A stretch of 43,334 bases of DNA, from positions 5,601 to 48,934 of the forward strand of contig JAPLEI010000106.1 of assembly GCA_026391195.1 (NCBI GenBank). The letters are read 5' to 3'. The position numbers and the translations under genes are program-made. This DNA is from Bacteroidota bacterium. GTDB taxonomy: Bacteria > Bacteroidota > Bacteroidia > Chitinophagales > Chitinophagaceae. The notes under the pieces were generated by a model, which was not told the origin of the DNA, ran no database searches, and saw nothing but the letters and a program-made list of their open reading frames with translations. The number at the start of each line of letters is the position of its first letter. Position 1 is the stretch's first letter. Positions 16,699 through 23,994 of the stretch are shown in pieces.

Positions 16699-17538
16699 TT
16701 ACTTTAATATTCTTCTGATTTCATTGGCCCGGTTGATGAGCTCTCCTAGGTATTCGTAGTTTTCTTTTTCCAGACAGGCTTTGAATTTTCGCAACTGGGT
16801 GATATGTTCGTTCAGCACATCCAGAATATTTTCGCGGTTTTGCATCAAAATAGGAATCCACATGCTGGGGTTACTTTTTGCCAAACGCACGGTACTCTCA
16901 AAACCCCCGGAAGCTAGTCCGAATATGGTATCTTCTTCTTTTTCTTTCTCTAATACGGTATTCGCCAGCGCAAAAGAGGTGATGTGAGAGATATGACTTA
17001 CATAGGCCACATGTAAATCGTGTTCGGAAGACGTCATGTAAATGATATGCATACCCAAAGCCCGATACATATTTTCTACCAGTTCCAACGCATCCGGATC
17101 TGATTTTTCGCGATCACAGATTACAGAAGCTTTTTCGTCGAAAGCCCCGCTGATGGCGGCCTGGGGGCCACTGAATTCGGTACCCCACATAGGGTGGGTA
17201 GCCACAAAACGTTTGCGGTTGGTACTATCATCAATGGTTTCGCATAAAGTTTGTTTAGTAGAACCTACATCCAATACCACCTGATGGGTACAGTTTTCTA
17301 ATAATCCGGGTAACATTCGTTCCGTTACATTGATGGGGGTAGCCAAAATGATAATATCGGATTGGTTAACCGCCTCTTTCCAGGGTAATATTTTATCTAC
17401 AATCCCTAATTCCAGGGCTTTCTCGGCATGTTGTGCGTTGGCATCCACCCCAATAATGGTATGGGCAAATTTTCTTTCTTTGAGGGTAAGGGCCATCGAA
17501 CCTCCGATTAAACCTATCCCGATAATAGTAACTGTCAT
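16699..17538 (-). CDS. tyrA: Prephenate dehydrogenase
   Basis: It oxidatively decarboxylates prephenate to 4-hydroxyphenylpyruvate for tyrosine synthesis. The 279-residue protein opens with the Rossmann motif IIGIGLIGGSMALTL (GxGxxGG) and an acidic residue ending the second strand (GVDAN). The catalytic region is ATHPMWGTEFSGP. The all-helical dimerisation domain follows. There is no C-terminal ACT domain, so direct tyrosine inhibition through ACT is not expected. It lies 54 bases downstream of the aminotransferase gene and probably shares the pheA transcript. Confidence 0.93.
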   Translation of the reverse strand: MTVTIIGIGLIGGSMALTLKERKFAHTIIGVDANAQHAEKALELGIVDKILPWKEAVNQSDIIILATPINVTERMLPGLLENCTHQVVLDVGSTKQTLCETIDDSTNRKRFVATHPMWGTEFSGPQAAISGAFDEKASVICDREKSDPDALELVENMYRALGMHIIYMTSSEHDLHVAYVSHISHITSFALANTVLEKEKEEDTIFGLASGGFESTVRLAKSNPSMWIPILMQNRENILDVLNEHITQLRKFKACLEKENYEYLGELINRANEIRRILK

Positions 17539-17592
17539 AGCCTAGCATTTATTTCGAACAAATAACATCTATATTAACTCCTTTCAGCGGCT

Positions 17593-18762
17593 TTAATTGC
17601 CGGATACATGGATTTTTATTCTTTCAATGGCTTCTGCAAACTTTTCTACCGAGCCACAAAGGCTCACCCGAACATATCGGTCGCCAGCTACACCAAAAAT
17701 TCCTCCCGGCGTAATAAAAACTCCTGCGGAATATAAAACCCGGTCGCTGAGTTCGTATCCGCTGGCATATCCATCCGGAATTGCCGCCCAAATAAACAAG
17801 CCAACCTGATTGGGTGCAGGGCTACAACCCAACAGCTGCAATAGTTCCAGCACTTTTTCGCGACGCGCCGCGTAAATGGCATTTACCTCTTTTTGCCATT
17901 CGGTTCCCAGCCCCAGCGCAGTAACCGCAGCCATTTGAACGGGTAAGAACATGCCACTGTCCATATTACTTTTAAAAGTTAGCACTTCCGCTATGCGTTC
18001 ATCGGCGCCGCAAAGCATCCCTACGCGCCAGCCGGCCATATTATGACTTTTACTCAACGAATTCAGCTCTACCGCTACTTCCAAGGCGCCGGGGGTTTGC
18101 AAAATACTTACCGGATGATCATTGAGAATGAAGCTGTAGGGGTTGTCGTGACAAATCAATATCTGATGTTGCCGGGCAAAGGCAATCAATTTTTCGAAAA
18201 GTTGGGGAGTAGCTGATTGTCCGGTTGGCATATGCGGATAATTCACCCACATCAGTTTCACCTTACTTAAATCCAACTTTTCCAGGGCGTCCCAATCTGG
18301 CTCCCAATTATGTTGTTCAGCAAGTTGGTAGGTTACCGGTGTGCCGCCCGAAAGTTTAACGGCACTGCTATAGGTAGGATAGCCGGGATTCGGAATTAGA
18401 GCTTGGTCGCCGGGGTTTAGGTAAGTCATACATATATGCATGATTCCCTCTTTGCTACCCATCAGCGGCAGAATTTGCCGGTCGGGGTTTAGGGTAACTC
18501 CATAACTACGCAGATACCAGTCGGCCATCGCCTGGCGCAATAGGGGCAACCCTTTATAATTCTGGTAGCCGTGCACCTGAGGCTTAGCTGCCGCTTCTTC
18601 CAGGGTTTTAATTACGCTGGGATGGGGCGGTAAATCTGGGCTGCCGATACCCAAATTGATAATGGCTTTCCCCTGCTGATTCAGCTGGTCGATTTCTCTC
18701 AGTTTTCCGGAGAAATAATATTCCCCAATACCCTGAAGCCTTGAAGATGTTGATAGTTGCAT
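17593..18762 (-). CDS. Class I/II PLP-dependent aminotransferase (probably aromatic)
   Basis: A 389-residue fold-type I aminotransferase. The PLP lysine is Lys238 in SLSKSHNMAGWR. The cofactor aspartate and tyrosine lie in CHDNPY (Asp206), and the NPTG-type motif reads HMPTG. It resembles the LL-diaminopimelate/aspartate aminotransferase group. Its place between pheA and tyrA suggests that it transaminates phenylpyruvate and 4-hydroxyphenylpyruvate, the last step to Phe and Tyr. The substrate assignment is inferred from context. The gap to pheA is 29 bases. Confidence 0.88.
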   Translation of the reverse strand: MQLSTSSRLQGIGEYYFSGKLREIDQLNQQGKAIINLGIGSPDLPPHPSVIKTLEEAAAKPQVHGYQNYKGLPLLRQAMADWYLRSYGVTLNPDRQILPLMGSKEGIMHICMTYLNPGDQALIPNPGYPTYSSAVKLSGGTPVTYQLAEQHNWEPDWDALEKLDLSKVKLMWVNYPHMPTGQSATPQLFEKLIAFARQHQILICHDNPYSFILNDHPVSILQTPGALEVAVELNSLSKSHNMAGWRVGMLCGADERIAEVLTFKSNMDSGMFLPVQMAAVTALGLGTEWQKEVNAIYAARREKVLELLQLLGCSPAPNQVGLFIWAAIPDGYASGYELSDRVLYSAGVFITPGGIFGVAGDRYVRVSLCGSVEKFAEAIERIKIHVSGN

Positions 18763-18791
18763 ACAAACAATTTTCTGGTTAGAAAAAGGGG

Positions 18792-19670
18792 TTATCCTTT
18801 TACCACTTTTCCTTTTTTATAAATGCCGAATATTTTTAAGTTATTGGTTTGCGTGTTCAGTTGTTCTAATACTTTTTGTAGGTGAGCAGGTTTTTCAAAT
18901 TCCAGATCGGCATAGAATCCATATTTAAAATTACTTCCTTGAATGGGCATACTTTGCAGCTTGCTCAGGTTTACTTCGTGGGCAGCAATATCGGTAAGTA
19001 CTTTTGCCAAAATACCTTTGGAGTGATCGGTTTGAAAATATACGGAAGCCTTATTCGCACCGGGTATGGGGGATTGATTTTTTTTGGTAGCCAGCACCAG
19101 AAAGCGGGTAACATTATTCTTCATGGTATGGATATCGGGCGAAACGATTTGCAGACCATATAATTCTGCGGCTAGTTTGCTGGCGATGGCAGCGGCATGT
19201 TTATGATGATGCTGGGCAATTTGCCGTGCACTTAGGGCGGTATCTTCTGTTTCTACGAGTTTCCAGGTATTTTTTTCGAGAAAATCGAGGCATTGTAAAA
19301 TGGCCATGGGGTGGCTATGTACTTCGCGGATATCGGATAGTTGCACCCCTTTATTGGCGAGTAGGTTTTGACTGATAGACAGATAAACTTCTCCTACTAC
19401 AAGGAGTTTACTTTTTTGCAACAGATTATAATTGGGAAGTATGCTGCCAGCAATAGAGTTTTCGATGGCCATGATGCCTCCCGCAGAACGGGTTGGGTCG
19501 GCAGCGATTTTTACCAGTTCGCGAAAGGTATCGCAGGGTATTACGGGTACGCCTTTTCCAAAGAAGAAGTTGGCTGCTACCTGATGGAAACTACCTTCAT
19601 ATCCCTGAATACAAATGCCGGGTGGGGCAGAGTTGATTCTTAGGGCATTACTGGAAGAAGTGTGCGACAT
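18792..19670 (-). CDS. pheA: Prephenate dehydratase
   Basis: It converts prephenate to phenylpyruvate. The 292-residue protein contains QGYEGSFHQVAANFFFG, GIMAIENSIAGSILPNYNLL, VHSHPMAILQC and the catalytic KNNVTRFLVLA (TRF motif). A C-terminal ACT domain starts near SVYFQTDHSKGILAKV. The usual ESRP phenylalanine-binding motif is replaced by QSMP, so feedback control may differ. The frame opens further upstream at 19745, but that extension reads through the terminator hairpin and U9 tract, so the ATG at 19670 (MSHTSSSNALRIN) is chosen. There is no fused mutase; that activity is on the DAHP synthase fusion. First enzyme gene after the attenuator. Confidence 0.94.
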   Translation of the reverse strand: MSHTSSSNALRINSAPPGICIQGYEGSFHQVAANFFFGKGVPVIPCDTFRELVKIAADPTRSAGGIMAIENSIAGSILPNYNLLQKSKLLVVGEVYLSISQNLLANKGVQLSDIREVHSHPMAILQCLDFLEKNTWKLVETEDTALSARQIAQHHHKHAAAIASKLAAELYGLQIVSPDIHTMKNNVTRFLVLATKKNQSPIPGANKASVYFQTDHSKGILAKVLTDIAAHEVNLSKLQSMPIQGSNFKYGFYADLEFEKPAHLQKVLEQLNTQTNNLKIFGIYKKGKVVKG

Positions 19671-19691
19671 ACTATAAAATGGGTTACTTGT

Positions 19692-19719
19692 AAAAAAAAA
19701 CCCGGCGGTTGGCCGGGTT
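19692..19719 (-). terminator. Attenuator terminator upstream of pheA
   Basis: On the minus strand AACCCGGC (19719-19712), loop CAACC, and GCCGGGTT (19706-19699) form an 8-bp GC-rich stem running into T9 (19700-19692). It lies between the leader peptide and pheA, 22 bases before the pheA ATG. It is a textbook intrinsic terminator placed as an attenuator. Confidence 0.93.
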
Positions 19720-19757
19720 GATATTGTAAGGTTGCGTTTTAACAAATATTACCCGGC
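19712..19757 (-). promoter_or_regulatory. Antiterminator of the phe attenuator
   Basis: GCCGGGTAATATTTGT (19757-19742) can pair with ACAATATCAACCCGGC (19727-19712). GCCGGGT pairs with ACCCGGC, and ATATT(T)GT pairs with ACAATAT with one bulge, across a 14-nt loop. The second strand is the 5' arm of the terminator, so the two structures exclude each other. The first strand starts one base after the leader stop codon. A ribosome finishing the leader would cover it and let the terminator form. A ribosome stalled at Phe codons would leave it free. Confidence 0.9.
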
Positions 19758-19758
19758 T

Positions 19759-19812
19759 TCATCTGGTGAAGAAGAAAAATGAAAAGAAATAAAATCGATT
19801 AGCGGGATTCAT
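19759..19812 (-). CDS. pheL: Phenylalanine leader peptide (attenuation)
   Basis: A 17-codon open frame, ATG to TGA, encoding MNPANRFYFFSFFFFTR. Seven of the nine residues at 7-15 are Phe and one is Tyr. This mirrors the Phe-rich leaders of enterobacterial phe operons in design, though not in sequence. The stop codon directly precedes the antiterminator strand, as attenuation requires. A -7 box TAAATTTG lies only 5 bases before the ATG, so the mRNA should have little or no 5' leader. The peptide itself has no expected function other than sensing charged tRNA-Phe. The symbol pheL is given by analogy. Confidence 0.92.
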   Translation of the reverse strand: MNPANRFYFFSFFFFTR

Positions 19813-19817
19813 TGATT

Positions 19818-19825
19818 CAAATTTA
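19818..19825 (-). promoter_or_regulatory. -7 box (TAAATTTG) of the phe operon
   Basis: An exact TAnnTTTG match on the minus strand, 5 bases before the leader-peptide ATG at 19812. If initiation occurs about 4-6 bases after the box, as is usual for this element, transcription starts at or next to the A of the ATG. Confidence 0.7.
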
Positions 19826-19902
19826 CAACAATTTCTTGAAAAAAACATTGAAAAATTGAAAATTTACGCTAACAAATGTTAGTATAAATTTGATTTATCC
19901 AT

Positions 19903-19933
19903 AAAAAAAGCCCCTCCGTGGAAACGGAGCGGC
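19903..19933 (-). terminator. Terminator of the small lipoprotein gene
   Basis: CTCCGT pairs with ACGGAG around GGAA, extended past a C-C mismatch by GCC/GGC. On the minus strand the hairpin is followed by T7 (19903-19909). It lies about 90 bases beyond the stop of the minus-strand lipoprotein gene and just upstream of the phe promoter, so it insulates the phe operon. Confidence 0.85.
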
Positions 19934-20021
19934 TTCTAACGATTGCTTGCCATATGAAAAAAAGTTTAAAGCTGTTAGTGACCGGCAAGCATAGCCACAA
20001 AAGTTAAGCTAAGCGCTAAAA

Positions 20022-20234
20022 TTAGTGCTTTGCAGCTTTAGCAAGAGAATCAGCAGCAGCTTTCATAGCAGCAGAATCTACCATAGTAGCTTTAGCAAGA
20101 GAATCAGCAGCAACTTTAGCCAGAGAATCAGCAGTAGCTTTAATAGCATTAGAATCTACAGTTGGAGTAGCATTTTCACCAGAACCACAGGCAGCGAAAG
20201 CGCCCAATACGAAAACGAATAACAGCTTTTTCAT
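20022..20234 (-). CDS. Small repeat-containing lipoprotein
   Basis: A 70-residue predicted lipoprotein. The signal is MKKLLFVFVLGAFAACGSG, with a lipobox-like FAAC and Cys16 as the acylated residue. The mature part is Ala-, Lys-, Asp- and Ser-rich. It contains three ADSLAK repeats, flanked by related VDSNAIK and VDSAAMK stretches, and should form a short amphipathic helix or coiled coil. At the DNA level the repeat unit (TTTAGCAAGAGAATCAGCAG and variants) recurs three times. It may act as an envelope spacer, loosely like the Lpp lipoprotein, but no homologue is claimed. It is expressed alone, with a downstream terminator. Confidence 0.8.
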   Translation of the reverse strand: MKKLLFVFVLGAFAACGSGENATPTVDSNAIKATADSLAKVAADSLAKATMVDSAAMKAAADSLAKAAKH

Positions 20235-20381
20235 TGTTTTTTGTTTTTTTTGAATGAATGATTTTTAATTAATACGCGAAGGTAATAAAAGGTAACCTCT
20301 AAAAAGAAGGGTTTTTGAAAAAAATTTTTTTTCGGGTTTTGGGGTTACTTTTAGGGCCCCTGGGGTATTAAAATTACTGAA

Positions 20382-20948
20382 GTGAAAGGTGACATCAACG
20401 AACAAGCTTTATTAAAAGGGTTGGCTTCCAATGAAACGAAGGCCATCGAAACGCTTTATAAGGACAATTTCGGCATGGTACAAACCTACATCCTTCAGAA
20501 CAATGGCTCTTACGATGATGCAAGGGATATTTTTCAGGAAGCAATGATTGCGCTGTATGAAAAAGCACAAAGCGACTCATTTGTCTTAACCTGTCAAATT
20601 AAAACTTATGTATATTCCATATGCAGGCGTTTATGGCTTAAACGATTGCAACAAATGGGGAGATACTCCCAACCCGTTGACAATCTGGAAGAAACTGTTG
20701 GCGTTGAAGAAGAAATAGAGGACCATGAGAAGAGAAACGCGGCATTTGCTATCATGGACAGGGCCATGGGAAGTTTAGGGGAACCCTGTAAAAGCTTGTT
20801 GGAGGGCTATTATATCCAGAAGAAAGACATGCAGCAACTGGCGGAAATGTTCGGGTACACCAATGCCGACAATGCCAAAAACCAGAAGTACAAATGTCTG
20901 ATGCGTTTAAAAAAGTTGTTTTTTTCTCAATATAATATCGGCGAGTGA
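20382..20948 (+). CDS. ECF-type RNA polymerase sigma factor
   Basis: A 188-residue sigma-70 family factor with only regions 2 and 4. Region 2 contains GSYDDARDIFQEAMIALYEKA and the core-binding and -10-recognition helices through ICRRLWLKRL (to about residue 88). An acidic linker (VGVEEEIEDHEKR) follows. Region 4 contains MQQLAEMFGYTNADNAKNQKY, a helix-turn-helix, with YKCLMRLKKL after it. The start is a GTG at 20382, because no ATG exists upstream in frame. Its stop codon overlaps the ATG of the protease gene (TGATG), so the two proteins are almost certainly made together. Confidence 0.9.
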   Translation: MKGDINEQALLKGLASNETKAIETLYKDNFGMVQTYILQNNGSYDDARDIFQEAMIALYEKAQSDSFVLTCQIKTYVYSICRRLWLKRLQQMGRYSQPVDNLEETVGVEEEIEDHEKRNAAFAIMDRAMGSLGEPCKSLLEGYYIQKKDMQQLAEMFGYTNADNAKNQKYKCLMRLKKLFFSQYNIGE

Positions 20949-22060
20949 TGAACATGGACGACATTTTACTTCAGGAGGCCATTGAACGATATCTGACCAA
21001 TCAGATGCCGGAAGCGGAGCGTGCTTATTTTGACCAGTTGCGAACCAACACCCCCGAAATTGATCAGCTAGTCGTAGAACATGCCATGTTTCAGCACGAA
21101 ATGGATTTTTACTCCCAGCGCCGCAACTTTACGGCACAGTTACACCATGCCCACGCCAATTTATTGCAACAGGGCAAAATTCAGGATGGTACAGAAGTAT
21201 CTACCGGTGGTAAACTGATTCAAATTTTTCATAAATACAAACGCGTTACCGCAATTGCAGCTGCCGTTGGTGGATTTATTGCTATGGTTATTAGTGGACT
21301 GGTAGTTTACTTTTCGCCGGTAAATCAAAATCAGCTGGTACAGTTGAGTAAAGACATAGAGGTAATTAAGCGTAACCAACAATATCAGGGTAGCCTATTG
21401 AATGAAGTAAAAAGTAAGATCCCCGAAAATGCCAAGCTTATTTCTGGAGGAACCGGCTTTTTACTAGACACGCATGGGTATTTGCTAACCAATGCCCACG
21501 TATTAAAAGGATCCGGTGCCGTAGTAATTAATAGTAAAGGAGAAGAATTTAATGCCGATATTCTGCACATCGATAACCTGCGCGATTTGGCGGTATTAAA
21601 AATCAACGACTCCGAATACAATGCCCCTCGCGCACTTCCCTACAGCATCCGAAAATCTAAGATTGATTTGGGTGAAGAAATTTTCACCCTGGGATATCCC
21701 CGCAATGATATCGTGTATGGTGAAGGATATCTAAGCTCTCGAACCGGTTTTAATAGCGACTCCCTTACCTATCAGCTCCAGATCAGTGCCAACCCCGGTA
21801 ACTCCGGTGGTCCGGTATTTAACAGTCAGGGTGAGATAGTTGGTGTTTTAAGCACCCGTCAGGCACAATCCGAAGGAATAGCATTTGCCGTAAAATCTGG
21901 CTATATCTATACCATGCTGGCGGATACCAAAGCCGAGAAAATAAGCGGAATGGAAAAAATAAAATTAAATCAAAAATCAAGTCTCCGCGGTGTAGACAGA
22001 AAAGATCAGATTACGCGTATCGAAAACTGCGTATTCTTTGTAAAAGCTTACAGCAAATAA
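20948..22060 (+). CDS. Membrane-anchored HtrA-like serine protease with anti-sigma-like N-terminus
   Basis: A 370-residue protein with three parts. Residues about 3-50 form a cytoplasmic helical domain (ERYLTNQMPEAERAYFDQL) that resembles zinc-free anti-sigma N-termini. Residues about 100-122 form one transmembrane helix. The rest is a periplasmic trypsin-like protease with the triad His184 (TNAHV), Asp213 (DLAVL) and Ser286 (GNSGGP). No PDZ domain is present. The ATG at 20948 overlaps the sigma-factor stop; a GTG at 20945 and an ATG at 20954 are also in frame. The layout suggests that the protein holds the sigma factor and senses envelope damage. The protease call is firm; the anti-sigma role is inference. 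Confidence 0.85.
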   Translation: MNMDDILLQEAIERYLTNQMPEAERAYFDQLRTNTPEIDQLVVEHAMFQHEMDFYSQRRNFTAQLHHAHANLLQQGKIQDGTEVSTGGKLIQIFHKYKRVTAIAAAVGGFIAMVISGLVVYFSPVNQNQLVQLSKDIEVIKRNQQYQGSLLNEVKSKIPENAKLISGGTGFLLDTHGYLLTNAHVLKGSGAVVINSKGEEFNADILHIDNLRDLAVLKINDSEYNAPRALPYSIRKSKIDLGEEIFTLGYPRNDIVYGEGYLSSRTGFNSDSLTYQLQISANPGNSGGPVFNSQGEIVGVLSTRQAQSEGIAFAVKSGYIYTMLADTKAEKISGMEKIKLNQKSSLRGVDRKDQITRIENCVFFVKAYSK

Positions 22061-22076
22061 TACCTGTAACTTATTT

Positions 22077-22111
22077 AAAAAAAATGTGCGCCTTTGGCGT
22101 ACATTTTTTTT
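22077..22111. terminator. Bidirectional rho-independent terminator
   Basis: A8 (22077-22084), then TGTGCGCC, loop TTT, GGCGTACA and T8 (22104-22111), with one G-T wobble in the stem. It separates the convergent protease and nucleotidyltransferase genes and can serve both. Confidence 0.9.
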
Positions 22112-23012
22112 ATGCCCATAGGTTGTTGGGATACTTCCCTGCTCTCACCAACTCGTTGATACTATTTTGAACACCGGGTGCATCTTCCTGATAAGTAACC
22201 CCAAACCAGCGGGCATCAGTTGGTATTACCTGAACTACCCCTTTTTTTTGTTGTATAAAATTTTTGGTAGCGGTAGGAAGGTAAAATTCAGATTTCAATG
22301 CTTGTCCCTGAACCTGTAAAAATTCGTGAAAACCGATTTCGCAGAAATCAACAAACCCGGGGGCATAACATAAAAAATTCATGCTCACCATGCAGTTGTC
22401 TGGCAAGGGATGTTCCCCGTCAGCATCCTGATATACAATCACGCCTGTATCATTTCTTACTATACTGGTTCGCTCATTGATGTCGGTTAAAAAACCCGCT
22501 TCATCCACTGCACATACTCCCCTACTTACTGTTCCGTTATCACTCAGTGTATTTTGAAGAGAATACCCAATGATTGCATAGGTTTGCTCGTTACAAGTTT
22601 GCGTTAAAAAGGCAAATGCCTTAACAAATGCCTCTCGTCCATAAAAATCATCCGCATTAATTACGGCAAATGGCTCGTGGATATGCCCTTTACAACAAAG
22701 CAAGGCATGGGCAGTTCCCCAGGGCTTGGTTCGTTCTTCGGGTATGGAAAAACCTTCTGTAAAGAAAGATAATTCCTGATACATATAATCAATCGCGATT
22801 TTCCCTTGAATCTTAGGCTCAATCATTTGTTTAAAATCCGCAGAAAAATCCTGGCGAATAATGAAGATTACTTTGCCAAATCCAGCCTGAATGGCATCGT
22901 AAATGGCATACTCCAGTATGGTTTCCCCGGAAGGACCAAAAGATTGGGTTTGCTTTCTGCTTCCATAACGGCTGGCCATTCCGGCTGCCAGAATTACTAG
23001 TGAAGGTTTCAT
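22110..23012 (-). CDS. Sugar-phosphate nucleotidyltransferase
   Basis: A 300-residue GT-A-fold nucleotidyltransferase. The N-terminus LVILAAGMASRYGSRKQ is the LxAGxxxRxG nucleotide-binding loop with the catalytic basic residue. FAVINADDFYG supplies the metal-binding aspartates. It would activate a sugar phosphate with an NTP, as in the glucose-1-phosphate thymidylyltransferase and UTP-glucose uridylyltransferase group, but the sugar and base are not clear from sequence. Single gene, divergent from the PLP enzyme. A near-consensus -7 element, TAGTTTCG (minus strand, 23051-23044), lies 31 bases upstream. Confidence 0.85.
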   Translation of the reverse strand: MKPSLVILAAGMASRYGSRKQTQSFGPSGETILEYAIYDAIQAGFGKVIFIIRQDFSADFKQMIEPKIQGKIAIDYMYQELSFFTEGFSIPEERTKPWGTAHALLCCKGHIHEPFAVINADDFYGREAFVKAFAFLTQTCNEQTYAIIGYSLQNTLSDNGTVSRGVCAVDEAGFLTDINERTSIVRNDTGVIVYQDADGEHPLPDNCMVSMNFLCYAPGFVDFCEIGFHEFLQVQGQALKSEFYLPTATKNFIQQKKGVVQVIPTDARWFGVTYQEDAPGVQNSINELVRAGKYPNNLWA

Positions 23013-23091
23013 GTGCTACTTTTATATTTACAAGAATCGAGCACGAAACTAAAGATAATCACCTAGTATGCCAACAACTGGACTATAACAA

Positions 23092-23967
23092 ATGATTATT
23101 TCTGTACCAACCATACAACCTCTCCGTACTTTATTTGCCGGTGGCCCTGCTGTGGATGTATTGAAACTACAAGAAGTTCACCCGGTGGTAAGCGGTAATA
23201 AGTGGTATAAATTACAATATTACCTGCAGGAAGCGGCAGAAAGGGGGTATACCAAAATCATCACCCGGGGTGGGCCCTACTCCAATCATATCATAGCCAC
23301 CGCCTGGGCTGCCCGGGAACTGGGTTTAGAGAGTATAGGCATTATCCGCGGGCTAGCAGCTCCAATGCTATCCCCTACCCTGCAAGATGCCCAAGCTTAT
23401 GGAATGACGCTCCACTTTACCGAAAAAAATCAATTTGCCAATTTTCAGTTACCCGAATCCGAAACGGCTTCCGCTCTATACATTCCAGAAGGTGGGGTTG
23501 GCCGATTAGGTATTCAAGGGGCTGCAGAAATACTCTCGGGTATAGACTTTGCTTCCTATACACATATTTTGGGAGCCAGTGGTACCGGAACCATGATTAC
23601 CGGACTGGCCTTACAGGCGCTCCCACACCAACAGGTACTGGGCATTTCGGTGCTTAACAATGCCCCCTCTCCTTTTACCGAAATCAGTGAATGGTTAAAA
23701 AATTGGCCTACAGTTACCCCACCAACCCTGCTTTATTATGCCTATGGTGGGTATGCCAAAGTACACCCCACCGTTTTATCTACCATCAGAGATTGTTGGG
23801 AGCAAGAACAATTACCCCTCGATTTTGTGTATACGGGAAAACTATTTTCCGCCACCCGGGTATTGATACAGCAAGGATACTTTGCTAAAAACAACCGCCT
23901 CTTACTGATACACAGTGGTGGATTACAGGGAAATCGTTCCTTACCGGTGGGTAGTTTACCTTTTTAA
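23092..23967 (+). CDS. PLP-dependent ACC deaminase / D-cysteine desulfhydrase family enzyme
   Basis: A 291-residue fold-type II PLP enzyme. The cofactor lysine is Lys37 in VSGNKWYKLQ. RGGPYSNHIIATAWAARELG follows and corresponds to the conserved substrate-binding SNH segment. GASGTGTMITGL is the phosphate-binding glycine-rich loop. LIHSGGLQGN near the C-terminus is also typical. The family includes 1-aminocyclopropane-1-carboxylate deaminase and D-cysteine desulfhydrase; the sequence does not settle which. The short length (about 290 versus 330-340) fits the Bacteroidota group usually labelled ACC deaminase-like. Confidence 0.85.
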   Translation: MIISVPTIQPLRTLFAGGPAVDVLKLQEVHPVVSGNKWYKLQYYLQEAAERGYTKIITRGGPYSNHIIATAWAARELGLESIGIIRGLAAPMLSPTLQDAQAYGMTLHFTEKNQFANFQLPESETASALYIPEGGVGRLGIQGAAEILSGIDFASYTHILGASGTGTMITGLALQALPHQQVLGISVLNNAPSPFTEISEWLKNWPTVTPPTLLYYAYGGYAKVHPTVLSTIRDCWEQEQLPLDFVYTGKLFSATRVLIQQGYFAKNNRLLLIHSGGLQGNRSLPVGSLPF

Positions 23968-23982
23968 TTACTGGTACCCGCT

Positions 23983-23990
23983 TATCTTTG
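23983..23990 (+). promoter_or_regulatory. -7 box (TATCTTTG) 4 nt before an ATG
   Basis: An exact TAnnTTTG match ending at 23990. The ATG of the following gene is at 23995. The spacing predicts a transcript that starts at, or within a base or two of, the start codon. Confidence 0.65.
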
Positions 23991-23994
23991 TAGT

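Noticed and set aside
19671..19745. Upstream start for pheA at 19745
   Set aside because: The added codons lie in the attenuator terminator and U-tract; the ATG at 19670 is family-like.
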